Of a DNA stretch of 43,564 nt, positions 23,304-32,123 are shown in pieces. Source of the DNA: a virus. How positions within the stretch are numbered: position 1 is the first letter of the stretch; every line of letters begins with the position of its first letter. A model generated the notes under the pieces. The model was given only the letters and a program-made list of their open reading frames with translations, had not been told where the DNA came from and searched no databases. The DNA lies in IMG/VR virus record IMGVR_UViG_3300048590_000037, positions 1 through 43,564 of that record; one strand, 5' to 3'. A program made the position numbers and the translations under genes.

Positions 23304-23704
23304 TGGCTACTTTTACAAAATTTAATTCTTTTGTGGAGGCAGTAGCAGAGAAGAAGCATAATCTTGCTTCGGACCAACTTGTTATTGCCTTATCAAATAC
23401 AGCCCCATCAGCAACTAATGCTGTATTGGCTGATATTACACAAATTTCCTATACAAATCTTTCATCTAGAAATGTAACTACTTCAAGTTCTTCACAGACT
23501 AGTGGTACATATTCTCTTGTTTGTTCTGATCTTGTTTTAACTGCCTCTGGTGCTGTTGCAACATTTAGATATGCTATTTTGTATAATGACACAGCTACTA
23601 ATGATGAATTGATTGGCTATTGGGATTACGGTTCAAGTATTACAATGGCTAATGGAGAAACCTTTACAGTTGACTTTGGGGCTAATGTCCTAACACTAGC
23701 ATGA
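23303..23704 (+). CDS. Hypothetical virion protein, 133 aa
   Basis: Beta-rich, Ser/Thr-rich protein (TNLSSRNVTTSSSSQTSGTY, LVCSDLVLTASGAVATFRYA) ending VDFGANVLTLA. Length and strand pattern echo the preceding gene, and both may be related surface subunits; identity is too low to prove by eye. It is the last AT-rich gene before the GC-rich adhesin segment. Overlaps the next start by 4 bp. Confidence 0.7.
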   Translation: MATFTKFNSFVEAVAEKKHNLASDQLVIALSNTAPSATNAVLADITQISYTNLSSRNVTTSSSSQTSGTYSLVCSDLVLTASGAVATFRYAILYNDTATNDELIGYWDYGSSITMANGETFTVDFGANVLTLA

Positions 23705-24555
23705 GACTTACTCACAGAACTAATCGTGGTGGAACTAGCGGACCTCCCTCTGCTGTGTATGGTTTACTCTTTCCAAGCAACGTAAGCGGGTCCGATCAAT
23801 CTGCGCCCTACGTCGCGCTGAAGTTCGCAAACCCGCACAGCAATGGCCTGCCGATCTGGGGGCCGAGCGGTGCCGGGGTGACGTACATATGGGAGTACAC
23901 GCCAGCGCAGCAGACGGGCTACTACGTCACCTTCTGGTGGTCGAACGACGGTAGTTTTCTCTGGGACAGCGGCAGCAGCAACACCTACGTCGGCGCGCAT
24001 CCTTACCCGCAGGCTGGCAACAACACCGGCACGACGCACTGGTGGGAGATCGCCGGGATGGGGTCTGGCGCGGACTGGACGGACACACTTGCAGGCACGA
24101 AAAAGACCGTCGTAAAAGATGTAAAATATACTCAAGCATTGAGAATTACAGTCAACGGCGATGGAAGCAAGACAGCACGTTTCTACACGTCATTACCTAG
24201 CGTAGCCAATGCAGACGTGATCGTGGGTACTGCCACGTCAGGATGGGGCGAGAGCAATCCGCCGAGTCCGTGCCTGACGTTTGGCGACTCGCCGTGGTAT
24301 GCGAGTTTCCAGCACGAGCGCATGAGCGGCTTATTGGGTCGCGTGAAGATCATCGCAAAGAGCCTCTCCGAATCGGACCTGTTGGCCGAAGCTGCGGACA
24401 TGAGCAGTCTGAAAACTTCTGATGGATTAACCAATATCTGGTGGGGGAAAACAACGTTCGATTCTGTAGATGACCTTACGTGCGACTACGGAACCGGCCG
24501 TGCATTCGCATGGGCGGACGCCAGCAACAAGGCGACACTGGTCGCGGCGGGATAG
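23701..24555 (+). CDS. Chimeric adhesin-like protein with lectin/LamG-like C-terminus
   Basis: Protein of 284 aa. The first about 25 codons (TNRGGTSGPPSAVYGLLFP) are AT-rich; the body is GC-rich. WEYTPAQQTGYYVTFWWSND, YTQALRITVNGDGSKTARFY and GLLGRVKIIAKSLSESDLLA resemble the strand pattern and closing segment of concanavalin-like/LamG domains. Composition dips back to AT-rich at about 24112-24200 and 24411-24470, giving a patchwork. A receptor- or glycan-binding role is inferred from the fold pattern and mosaicism, not from catalytic residues. Confidence 0.65.
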   Translation: MRLTHRTNRGGTSGPPSAVYGLLFPSNVSGSDQSAPYVALKFANPHSNGLPIWGPSGAGVTYIWEYTPAQQTGYYVTFWWSNDGSFLWDSGSSNTYVGAHPYPQAGNNTGTTHWWEIAGMGSGADWTDTLAGTKKTVVKDVKYTQALRITVNGDGSKTARFYTSLPSVANADVIVGTATSGWGESNPPSPCLTFGDSPWYASFQHERMSGLLGRVKIIAKSLSESDLLAEAADMSSLKTSDGLTNIWWGKTTFDSVDDLTCDYGTGRAFAWADASNKATLVAAG

Positions 24556-24558
24556 ACG

Positions 24559-25872
24559 ATGGGCGCTGCCTACCGTACTCACGTAGCCTCCGGTGTCGCA
24601 GACGGCGGCGCGACGACGTACGATAGTCCGTCGCTGACGACCGTCTCGGGCGACGTACTGTATGCGCTCGTCGTCAACTCGGACTACACGCCTGCCGAGC
24701 CGACCGGGGTTGCGTTCGATCCGACCGGGGTCAACGAGGCGTTCACCAAGGTCGGCAACGAGCAGACCTACGGGACGTATTACGGATGCTCGCTGTGGAG
24801 GCTGGTCAACCCTACGGTCAAAAGCGCGGTAATTCGAGCGACGTGGGCGGCGGGAAAAGGCGAGCGGCTCATTATTGCTGTGGCCTATTCGGGTGTCGAT
24901 ACGACGACGCCGAACGGCACGATTGTTCCTGTTGTCAACGCGACCGGATCGACGACCGCTGTCACAGCGACCGCGACAACGACTGCTGGGCAACTGGTCG
25001 CTGCGTTCGCCGCACTTGGGTCGAGTAGTGCGCAATACCGATTCGATTCGCCGAGCGGGACGGAGCGGGTCGAGGCATCGACGAGCGGCACACCATACGA
25101 CACCGCTGCCGCGCAGGATCAAACCGCGAGCGGGTCGAGCACGTCTCCTGCGTGGACGCAGGCTAATTCGAGCGCCGCGTCCACCGCGCCGTGGGCGATC
25201 TTCGTGGTCCCGCTCAATGATGCGGCGGCGGGCGGAGGTTCTTATACATTAACTGCCGATAGTGGTTCTTTTGTATTAACTGGATCTTCAGCAGGAACAC
25301 TATTCAATAGGGTTCTATCAGCAGGGAGTGGTTCTTTTGTATTAACTGGTGCTGATGCTTTACGTGATTTAAGTATGGCAGCAGATTCAGCCAGTTTCGT
25401 ATTAACTGGTGCTGATGTAACTTTAACTTATAATACTTCTTCTGGCGGCACTGTAAATGGACAAACATTAACTGCAACATTATCCTTAATTGCTGGTTCA
25501 GTAAATGCCGGTGCTCTTGTTAGTGGTTCTACAGTCTCTACAACACTATCGTTACTTTCTGGTTCAGTTAATGCCGGTGCTGCTGTTTCTGGACAAACAG
25601 TTTCTTCTACCATGTCTTTAGTTGCTGGTTCAGTCAGTGCTGGTTCTCTAGTGTCTGGAACTACTTTGATTACTGATCTATCTTTGATTGCTGGAAGTGC
25701 TTCTGCCATTCAGAATGCTACAGTTAATGGGTATGTGTTTATTACTAATATGTCTCTTATCACTGGCAATGCTTTCACAGATGGCACAATAAAAGTCTAT
25801 AACCGTCTTTTATTTTCTCCTGTGCAACCTTTAATTAGACCACTTATAGAAAAGATTATTAATGATGATTAA
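24559..25872 (+). CDS. Chimeric repeat-containing virion protein (GC-rich head, AT-rich tail)
   Basis: Protein of 437 aa. Residues 1-225 are GC-rich and Thr/Ser/Ala-rich (DGGATTYDSPSLTTVSGDVL; APWAIFVVPLNDAAAGG). From about 25235 the DNA turns AT-rich. Three GSFVLTG-like repeats follow (DSGSFVLTG, GSGSFVLTGAD, DSASFVLTGAD), then about four repeats of the type LSLIAGSVNAGALVSG. The abrupt composition change inside one open frame shows a recent domain swap. Probably a virion surface or tail protein under host-range selection. Confidence 0.7.
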   Translation: MGAAYRTHVASGVADGGATTYDSPSLTTVSGDVLYALVVNSDYTPAEPTGVAFDPTGVNEAFTKVGNEQTYGTYYGCSLWRLVNPTVKSAVIRATWAAGKGERLIIAVAYSGVDTTTPNGTIVPVVNATGSTTAVTATATTTAGQLVAAFAALGSSSAQYRFDSPSGTERVEASTSGTPYDTAAAQDQTASGSSTSPAWTQANSSAASTAPWAIFVVPLNDAAAGGGSYTLTADSGSFVLTGSSAGTLFNRVLSAGSGSFVLTGADALRDLSMAADSASFVLTGADVTLTYNTSSGGTVNGQTLTATLSLIAGSVNAGALVSGSTVSTTLSLLSGSVNAGAAVSGQTVSSTMSLVAGSVSAGSLVSGTTLITDLSLIAGSASAIQNATVNGYVFITNMSLITGNAFTDGTIKVYNRLLFSPVQPLIRPLIEKIINDD

Positions 25873-26416
25873 CTTACTAACTTTCTTAGCTTGGCTCGGA
25901 TATAGTGTTCTATGCTTTTCAGCAAGCATCTTGTCTACTATCTTAGCTCCCTTCGTGGTTCCTTTTGCAGATAAATATTCTGGTACACTCCCTAGCGGCT
26001 TCAGGTGGATGGAGACATTCGACCAACCCCTGCCGGGAGACATGAACGAACCACAAGTTAAATGGATTTATGAAAAGTTTGGTTGGTATGTTAGTTCTGT
26101 TCACTGGCTTTGGAGAAATAAAGCATATGGTGTTTCTAAGCTTTGGAGAGCACAGATTAACGAACTATCAAAAGCCAAGTTTCATATTAAAGGAAACAGA
26201 GATAAAGGGTTTTATCTAATTACTGTAGAAGATGGATTAAATTGGTGGTTTGAGTTTAGATTCTCTCTACCGTTAAAGTGGTTCAAACTTGTTCTTAGAG
26301 CAGGTTGGAAACTTACTCCGTATCTAGATAGAAACGGAGTAGACTACAAAAATTGGGATAAGACCAACGCTGGTATTCAAGTTTTAAGCATTTTATCGAG
26401 GTCTATAGATGGCTAA
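25862..26416 (+). CDS. Conserved phage protein with N-terminal membrane helices
   Basis: Protein of 184 aa with an N-terminal hydrophobic stretch (LLTFLAWLGYSVLCFSASIL, then LSTILAPFVVPFA). The soluble part contains FRWMETFDQPLPGDMNEPQ, KWIYEKFGWYVSSVHWLWRN and a Trp-rich WWFEFRFSLPLKWFKL. I recall this pattern (possibly DUF7338) from phages of several kinds, always uncharacterised. It overlaps the preceding gene by 11 bp and the next by 8 bp. Location ahead of tail genes may suggest an accessory virion or membrane role. Confidence 0.7.
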   Translation: MMINLLTFLAWLGYSVLCFSASILSTILAPFVVPFADKYSGTLPSGFRWMETFDQPLPGDMNEPQVKWIYEKFGWYVSSVHWLWRNKAYGVSKLWRAQINELSKAKFHIKGNRDKGFYLITVEDGLNWWFEFRFSLPLKWFKLVLRAGWKLTPYLDRNGVDYKNWDKTNAGIQVLSILSRSIDG

Positions 26417-26654
26417 ACCAAAATATCCTTTTCCTTTAGTAGAAGTAAACTGGTTAGATGCTCAAACGTCTCACGGATGGGAAGATAAAGACGAAATTGA
26501 TTCTGAAGTACCTATAGTAACAACTGTAGGCTTTCTTCTGAAAGAAACTGAAGATTCTGTAGTCATTGCCTCTACAATTGGTCAGGATAAAACCCATAAT
26601 AGTAGGATTTTAATACCAATCGGAATGATTAAAGAAAAAAGGATTTTTAGATGA
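26409..26654 (+). CDS. Hypothetical conserved phage protein, 81 aa
   Basis: Small beta-rich protein: FPLVEVNWLDAQTSHGWEDK, IVTTVGFLLKETEDSVVIAS and RILIPIGMIKEKRIF. The V.W.DA...GW start and the strand with TVGFLLKE are typical of small phage proteins near holin or tail genes, function unknown. Overlaps both neighbours, so its expression follows theirs. Confidence 0.7.
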   Translation: MAKPKYPFPLVEVNWLDAQTSHGWEDKDEIDSEVPIVTTVGFLLKETEDSVVIASTIGQDKTHNSRILIPIGMIKEKRIFR

Positions 26655-26851
26655 ATGCCTATGAAACAACTAAATTAGATGAACTAGATAGAGAGTTTAT
26701 TAAACACGAAGCTACCTGCAAAGCAGAATATGAATATATTTCTAACAGATTGGATAGATTAGAAAAAATTATGATTACTGTTGCTGGAACATTAATTCTT
26801 TATTTCGGCACTAGCTTTTTTGAAATACTGAAAAATATGGGTGGAAGTTAA
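26651..26851 (+). CDS. Small membrane protein, XhlA-like or holin-like
   Basis: Protein of 66 aa: an N-terminal helix with heptads (LDELDREFIKHEATCKAEYE, YISNRLDRLEKI) and a single C-terminal membrane segment (MITVAGTLILYFGTSFFEIL). This plan resembles haemolysin XhlA-like proteins, which help holins. A second holin candidate (3-TM type) lies at 37014-37466, so this one may be an accessory. Overlaps its neighbours by 4 bp and 1 bp. Confidence 0.65.
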   Translation: MNAYETTKLDELDREFIKHEATCKAEYEYISNRLDRLEKIMITVAGTLILYFGTSFFEILKNMGGS

Positions 26852-27495
26852 TGACTTACTTAGAAATTATCAACTCTGTTCTTAGGAGACTAAGAGAGAA
26901 TACAGTAGTAGCTAGTGTAAATTCTACTTATGCTACAATGATCGGAGAGTTTGTTAATGATGCTAAAGAAGAAGTAGAGAGAGCGCATCTTTGGAATGCT
27001 CTTAGAAATACTGTAACAGTTACAACTACTCCTAGCACTTCACAATATTCTCTAACTGGTTTAGGACAATCCTTTACAATCCTTGAAGTCTATAACGAGA
27101 CAAATAAGTATGTAATGTGTCAAGTCTCGCCAGCAGAGCTAAAGAAAAGACAATTATTTACTTCACAAGAAGGCATCGTTGTTGAATATGCCTTTAATGG
27201 GATTGATAGCAATGGAGATATCAAGGTAGATTTCTGGCCTACTCCTAACACATTAGAGACTGTCTCTTTCCATGTTTATAAGCCTCAAGCGTCTCTTTCT
27301 AGTGATTCCACTGTGCTCCTTATCCCATCTAAGCCTGTAGTGTTGGGAGCTTACTGGAGGGCTGTCAGAGAACGTGGAGAAGATGGAGGCAATATCTCTC
27401 CTGATGCTGAGAAAGAGTATAGAATAGCTTTAGGCGATGCTATTGCTATGGATTCTGAACACACTAACCATCAAACAGATTGGGTTTCTCTATAA
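26851..27495 (+). CDS. Tail tubular protein A / head-tail adaptor (T7 gp11-like)
   Basis: Protein of 214 aa with the family landmarks: LRRLRENTV near the start, FVNDAKEEVERAHLWNALRN, SQYSLTGLGQSFTILEVYNE, KVDFWPTPN, and C-terminal SKPVVLGAYWRAVRERGEDG with AEKEYRIALGDAI. It forms a ring below the portal and joins the tail. Followed at once by its usual partner (TAATG overlap). Confidence 0.9.
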   Translation: MTYLEIINSVLRRLRENTVVASVNSTYATMIGEFVNDAKEEVERAHLWNALRNTVTVTTTPSTSQYSLTGLGQSFTILEVYNETNKYVMCQVSPAELKKRQLFTSQEGIVVEYAFNGIDSNGDIKVDFWPTPNTLETVSFHVYKPQASLSSDSTVLLIPSKPVVLGAYWRAVRERGEDGGNISPDAEKEYRIALGDAIAMDSEHTNHQTDWVSL

Positions 27496-29057
27496 TGGCT
27501 AAAGACTTAGGTTCATCAACAGTCAATGCTCCGGGTTTCTATGGGTTGAATACTCAGGATTCCAGCGTTGGATTGCAAGATGGTTTTGCCATTATTGCTA
27601 ACAACGCTGTTATTGATAAATCTGGTAGAATTGGATCTAGGAAGGGATGGACTATTGCCAATACTTCTGGAGCTTCTATCTCTACCAAGAAAGTTAAAGC
27701 ACTTCACCAGCATTTTGATTCTTCTGGTAATAGTTACACTTTAGTTTGTGCTAACAATAAGCTTTATAAACTATCTGATGCAGGAGCACTTTCTGAATTA
27801 ACTTATGGTGGTGGTGGAACTGCTCCAACAATTACAGACGACCACTGGAAGATTGTGAGTCTTAATGGTATTGCCTACTTCTTCCAAGAAGGGCATAACC
27901 CACTATACTTTGATCCAGCTACTAGCACTACCACATACAAGAGGGTTACAGAACATGCTAGCTATGCAGCAACAGTACCAGAAGCTAATGCAGCTATCGC
28001 CGCCTATGGTCGTATTTGGGCTGGCAGAACAGCTACTAATAAAACAACTCTGTATTGGTCAGATCTTTTACTTGGATATGATTGGACTGTTTCTCCAGCA
28101 GGATCAATAGATTTATCTTCCGTATTCACTAATGGTGTGGATGAGATTGTAGCTATTGAAGCTATTGGAGGCTTACTAGTTATTTTCTGTACCAAATGTA
28201 TTATTCTCTACGAAGGTCCAACTGATCCTGATCCAACAAGCTCATTTAAATTACGCGAAGTAATCAAAAATGTTGGATGCGTGGCTAGGGATTCTGTACA
28301 GAATACAGGAAATGATATCTTCTTTCTTTCACAGTCTGGAATTCAAGCTCTTTCAAGACTACAAACTAATGATACTGCTCTGCCTATGAAAGATATCAGT
28401 AGAAATGTAAGAGACGATGTTTTAAACTATGTATCAGGAACTACTGATAAAGACTCTATTAAAGCGGTATATCATCCTATTGAGGCTTTCTATGTTCTAT
28501 CTTTTCCTGATATTGGAAAATCCTTCGTCTTTGATACAAGAGCCTTCTTAGAGAATGGTGCTGCTAGAGCAACAACTTGGTCTTTAGCTCCTACTGCTTT
28601 TTTGAGTAAAACTGACAATTCCTTATTACTTGGATTAACAGGGTATGTTGGTACTTATTCGTCATATTCAGACAATACTAGTGCTATTAGATTTCAATAC
28701 TATACAAACTACAGAGATTTAGAATTGCCAACTATCCTAAAGATTTTAAAAAGAATCTCTTTTACTTTACTAGGTGCTGCTAGTCAAGCTGTAGTTATTA
28801 AATGGGGATTTGATTATTCTTCTTCCTATTCAAACCTGATTGATACACTAGATGCCACAGGTAATATTGCTTATTATAATATAAGCGAGTATAATACTAC
28901 TTCTGAGTACACTACTGGATTAGTTATTGATAGAGTATCCATTCCCGCAACTGGTTCTGGTTTAGTTCTCCAAATGGGTATTGAAGCTGAAGTAGAAGAT
29001 GCTCAACTTAGTGTTCAAGCTTTGAATATCTATGTAAAACAAGGTAAAACAGTATGA
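27495..29057 (+). CDS. Tail tubular protein B / nozzle (T7 gp12-like)
   Basis: Protein of 520 aa; start at the ATG at 27495, overlapping the previous stop. N-terminal NAPGFYGLNTQDSSVGLQDG with FAIIANNAVIDKSGRIGSRKGW is characteristic of podovirus nozzle proteins that begin with a GL..QD...L...A.N...D..G.I.SRKG pattern. The rest is beta-propeller-like, with IAAYGRIWAGRT and IIALYE-like strands, and GVDEIVAIEAIGGLLVIFCT. The nozzle extends from the adaptor to the cell surface. Confidence 0.9.
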   Translation: MAKDLGSSTVNAPGFYGLNTQDSSVGLQDGFAIIANNAVIDKSGRIGSRKGWTIANTSGASISTKKVKALHQHFDSSGNSYTLVCANNKLYKLSDAGALSELTYGGGGTAPTITDDHWKIVSLNGIAYFFQEGHNPLYFDPATSTTTYKRVTEHASYAATVPEANAAIAAYGRIWAGRTATNKTTLYWSDLLLGYDWTVSPAGSIDLSSVFTNGVDEIVAIEAIGGLLVIFCTKCIILYEGPTDPDPTSSFKLREVIKNVGCVARDSVQNTGNDIFFLSQSGIQALSRLQTNDTALPMKDISRNVRDDVLNYVSGTTDKDSIKAVYHPIEAFYVLSFPDIGKSFVFDTRAFLENGAARATTWSLAPTAFLSKTDNSLLLGLTGYVGTYSSYSDNTSAIRFQYYTNYRDLELPTILKILKRISFTLLGAASQAVVIKWGFDYSSSYSNLIDTLDATGNIAYYNISEYNTTSEYTTGLVIDRVSIPATGSGLVLQMGIEAEVEDAQLSVQALNIYVKQGKTV

Positions 29058-30730
29058 TTCAGTCTTTATTTACTTCTCCGTGGACTACTAGACAGGAATT
29101 TTTTGATCGTCTAGGAACAGCATTGGGAACTCCAATTCAGACATATAATGCGGGGAAAAGAGGGGTTCAGGGAGATTTTTCAATTAATGATCTTCAAATG
29201 ATTGCTGCTGCTACTGGAGATCCTTATGCTTATACTGACCCATCTATGGGTCAGTATGTTCCTGCTCAATATAGGTCACAGACATTAGAACAGCTTTTTC
29301 CGGGTTACTCAATTTCTGGTGGAGAGGCTGTTTTTGGTGGTGGAGAAGGAGGTTTATCTGGATTTACTCCTTTCACTTTCAATTCAGCAGTTATGCCAGA
29401 CCCGGCTCAAACAAATAGGCACGCTGGCCGGTGGTCAGGAACATTAGATCCACAAACAGGAAAAATTTCAGGATTACAATGGATTAATCAATCTACTACT
29501 GGAGGTTTTCTACCAGATCTGTTGACTGATTACGGATGGGCTATTCCATTGGCTTTTGCTGGTGCTGGTGCTGCTGGCTTATTGGGAGGAAGTGGTGGAG
29601 CAGGAGCAGCAGCAGGAGCCTATGTAAGCCCTGAAATTGCAGGGATGGCTGCACAGACCATTCCCGCCGCTGGCACAAGCTCTACGGGCCTTTTAGGGGG
29701 CTTGGGAGGGATTATGGATGGCATTGCTCCTGCTCTGCCTTCTGGTACAGGATTTGGTTTAACTGGTGGCACTGGATTGTCTGGTGGAACCATCATGGGA
29801 GACGCTTTATTAACAGGGGGTGGACTAGCTCCCGGCATAGCAACTGCCACGGCAGGAGGTTCAAATATGGGATGGTTAAGCAACGCCTTCGATTGGATTA
29901 CAGGCGATACAGGAAGCAATCTTTTAGGCAGGTTAGGTTCGTCTGCTATTCAAGGATTATTTGCTAATAACACAGCCAATAGAAATATTGATGCTGCTAG
30001 GGATTCCTTAACGGCTCAGATGGCTTTAGGAAATAGAGCTTTAGATGAAGCTAGATTCAAGCCGGTTAATATTACTAGTAACTTAGGTTCTACTTCGTGG
30101 GAAATTGGCCCTGACGGAAAACCTACTGCTGCCACAGCTAATCTTTCACCACAGATGCAACAATTAATTGCTCAAGCAATGGGTAAAGGATTAGATACAT
30201 TAGGTGGAATTAATGCTGGCACTCCAGAACAACTAGCACAGGCAGAGTTTCAAAGATATTTAGACTATGCTAGACCTAAACAAAACGATTTATTCTCCAG
30301 CCTACAGAACAGGATGAGTGCTCAAGGTGTTCTTGGGTTTGGAGTGGGAGACACTAATGCTACAAGTTATAATCCGCTTTATAGGGATTTTGCTTCGGGT
30401 ATTGCCGATTCTGATTATGCTGCTTATAAACAAAGCCAAACGCTAGCTCAAGACCTTACTAATAACACACTAAAACGTGCCTTGACTTTATTTGGTGCTG
30501 GTACCGAGGCTGATGCTTATGGAACAAACCTATTGAAGCTCTCTGGAGAACTAGGTGGAAGAAATGTTAATGCTGCTGGAGCTAATGCCTTGTTAACTGC
30601 TGGTACAGCAGGAAATCAAAGCCTGTTGAGTGCTACACAAGCTGGCAATGCTGCTGTTGGCTCTATCTTCGGTAATGCTGCTCAACAGATGGGTCCATTA
30701 CTAACTGCTATTTTAGGTGGATTAAAATAA
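29054..30730 (+). CDS. Gly/Ala-rich internal virion or DNA-ejection protein, 558 aa
   Basis: The N-terminus (SLFTSPWTTRQEFFDRLGTA) is followed by a Gly-rich centre with a hydrophobic Gly-Ala segment (PLAFAGAGAAGLLGGSGGAG), then a helical C-terminal half (LIAQAMGKGLDTLGGINAG; QAEFQRYLDYARPKQNDLFS). In podoviruses the genes after the nozzle encode proteins stored in the capsid and ejected to form a channel; place, size and Gly/Ala-rich hydrophobic stretches fit. Exact equivalent to T7 gp14, gp15 or gp16 unclear. Confidence 0.7.
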   Translation: MIQSLFTSPWTTRQEFFDRLGTALGTPIQTYNAGKRGVQGDFSINDLQMIAAATGDPYAYTDPSMGQYVPAQYRSQTLEQLFPGYSISGGEAVFGGGEGGLSGFTPFTFNSAVMPDPAQTNRHAGRWSGTLDPQTGKISGLQWINQSTTGGFLPDLLTDYGWAIPLAFAGAGAAGLLGGSGGAGAAAGAYVSPEIAGMAAQTIPAAGTSSTGLLGGLGGIMDGIAPALPSGTGFGLTGGTGLSGGTIMGDALLTGGGLAPGIATATAGGSNMGWLSNAFDWITGDTGSNLLGRLGSSAIQGLFANNTANRNIDAARDSLTAQMALGNRALDEARFKPVNITSNLGSTSWEIGPDGKPTAATANLSPQMQQLIAQAMGKGLDTLGGINAGTPEQLAQAEFQRYLDYARPKQNDLFSSLQNRMSAQGVLGFGVGDTNATSYNPLYRDFASGIADSDYAAYKQSQTLAQDLTNNTLKRALTLFGAGTEADAYGTNLLKLSGELGGRNVNAAGANALLTAGTAGNQSLLSATQAGNAAVGSIFGNAAQQMGPLLTAILGGLK

Positions 30731-32121
30731 TGGCTGAACAAACTTCATTATTCGGTGTTGATCCTGCTTTAATTGAGCAAGCTTTAACCGCTCAAAAGCA
30801 GAAAAACGCTTTCGATCAAGCTCAACTTACTCCGCTACAGCTTCCAGTTTATATGGGAGCTATGGCAGGGCAAGGTATTGGAGAAGGTCTAAGAGATATT
30901 GGTGGCGCTATGATGGGGAAGGACCTACGTGATCCTAGAATCATCAAAGCTGAGAAGATGAAAGCCGTTTTAAAAGCTGTTAGAGATAGTGGTACTGATC
31001 TAACTAATCCTTCGGATTACTATTCTAAAATTGCTCAAGAACTGAATAATCAAGGCTTGTATGAAGAAGCTATTCAAGTAGCTGATAAGTCTCAAAGCAC
31101 TGGTTTAGAAGCTCTAAAGAAGAATACTGAAATTGAAAAACTTAGAGCAGAGGCTATCGCTAAACTTAGAGAAAAAGAAAGTAATATTCAGACTCTACAG
31201 AGAGAAAGAGAGAATTATCTAAAAACTGGTAGACCTGATTTAGCTAAAGAATCTGAAGCACAGATTCAAAAATTAAATACTGGTGAATACAAAGTAATTA
31301 CACAGGGTTCTGGAGATAATCAGCAAGAAGTCTTATATGATACTGTTAATAACAGAGTAGTAAAAGAATTTACTCCGTATTCTAAAAAGCCTATGGTTCA
31401 GGTTGACCTTGGTAATAAAGCCGGTGTTGTCGGACTAGAAGCTTGGAAAGAGGTTTGGGTTCCTATGGTCAAACAGTTTAATGACAAAAACTTAGCTGCT
31501 CAGGAAACCTATGGCAAACTGGAAGATATCAGAAAGTTAGTAAATTCTGGAAATCTTAACTTAGGTGGTCTTGGTAATTTTAAACAGGAAATGTCTAGAT
31601 ATCTATTTAGTGCTGGTTTAGCTACTAAAGAACAATTGAGCAAAATGGAAGATACAGACTTGCTTAAAGCCTATGCCATGAATTTCATTCTTCCAAAGAT
31701 GAAGATGCTTGGTGGTTCAGACAGCAACCAAGAACTAGAAAAGATTGAATCTTCTTTTGTTAACAACAGATGGACATTAGGCACAATGCAGAGATTACTT
31801 GATATCTCTGAAAAAGAAATCAAGAGACAACTAGATTTAAATAAAAAACTAGAAACTCACTTAGCTAACGGAGGTAATCCTCTAGCATTCAATCCTGTTT
31901 CTGGAAATATCATCAATAATAAAGAGTGGTTTGGCTCCAGTTCCGGTCCTTCTGCTCAGGGTTTAAAGCCTATTAGTATTGATAAACCAGCAGAACCTTC
32001 TAAACCAACTCAGCCTGCTCTTACTCCAGAAATGAGAGCAAAAATCAGAGCAGTAAATCCCGGTAGAGAATTAACCGATGAAGAAATTGATGCTGCTTAC
32101 GCTAAAAGAAAAGGAAAATAA
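30730..32121 (+). CDS. Internal virion protein with central coiled coil, 463 aa
   Basis: Begins AEQTSLFGVDPALIEQALTA, continues with a Gly-rich patch (MGAMAGQGIGEGLRDIGGAM), a coiled coil (NTEIEKLRAEAIAKLREKES, NIQTLQRERENYL), and a second helical region around LSKMEDTDLLKAYAMNFILP. The C-terminus is Pro/Ser-rich and ends with PEMRAKIRAVNPGRELTDEE. By position and composition an ejection-type protein. One-base overlap with the previous gene. Confidence 0.7.
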   Translation: MAEQTSLFGVDPALIEQALTAQKQKNAFDQAQLTPLQLPVYMGAMAGQGIGEGLRDIGGAMMGKDLRDPRIIKAEKMKAVLKAVRDSGTDLTNPSDYYSKIAQELNNQGLYEEAIQVADKSQSTGLEALKKNTEIEKLRAEAIAKLREKESNIQTLQRERENYLKTGRPDLAKESEAQIQKLNTGEYKVITQGSGDNQQEVLYDTVNNRVVKEFTPYSKKPMVQVDLGNKAGVVGLEAWKEVWVPMVKQFNDKNLAAQETYGKLEDIRKLVNSGNLNLGGLGNFKQEMSRYLFSAGLATKEQLSKMEDTDLLKAYAMNFILPKMKMLGGSDSNQELEKIESSFVNNRWTLGTMQRLLDISEKEIKRQLDLNKKLETHLANGGNPLAFNPVSGNIINNKEWFGSSSGPSAQGLKPISIDKPAEPSKPTQPALTPEMRAKIRAVNPGRELTDEEIDAAYAKRKGK

Positions 32122-32123
32122 GA

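Noticed and set aside
24427-25122. 231-residue Arg-rich minus-strand frame in the adhesin region
   Set aside because: Antisense to the 437-aa gene; a product of GC-rich codon structure, no ribosome-binding site, opposite to the arm's direction.
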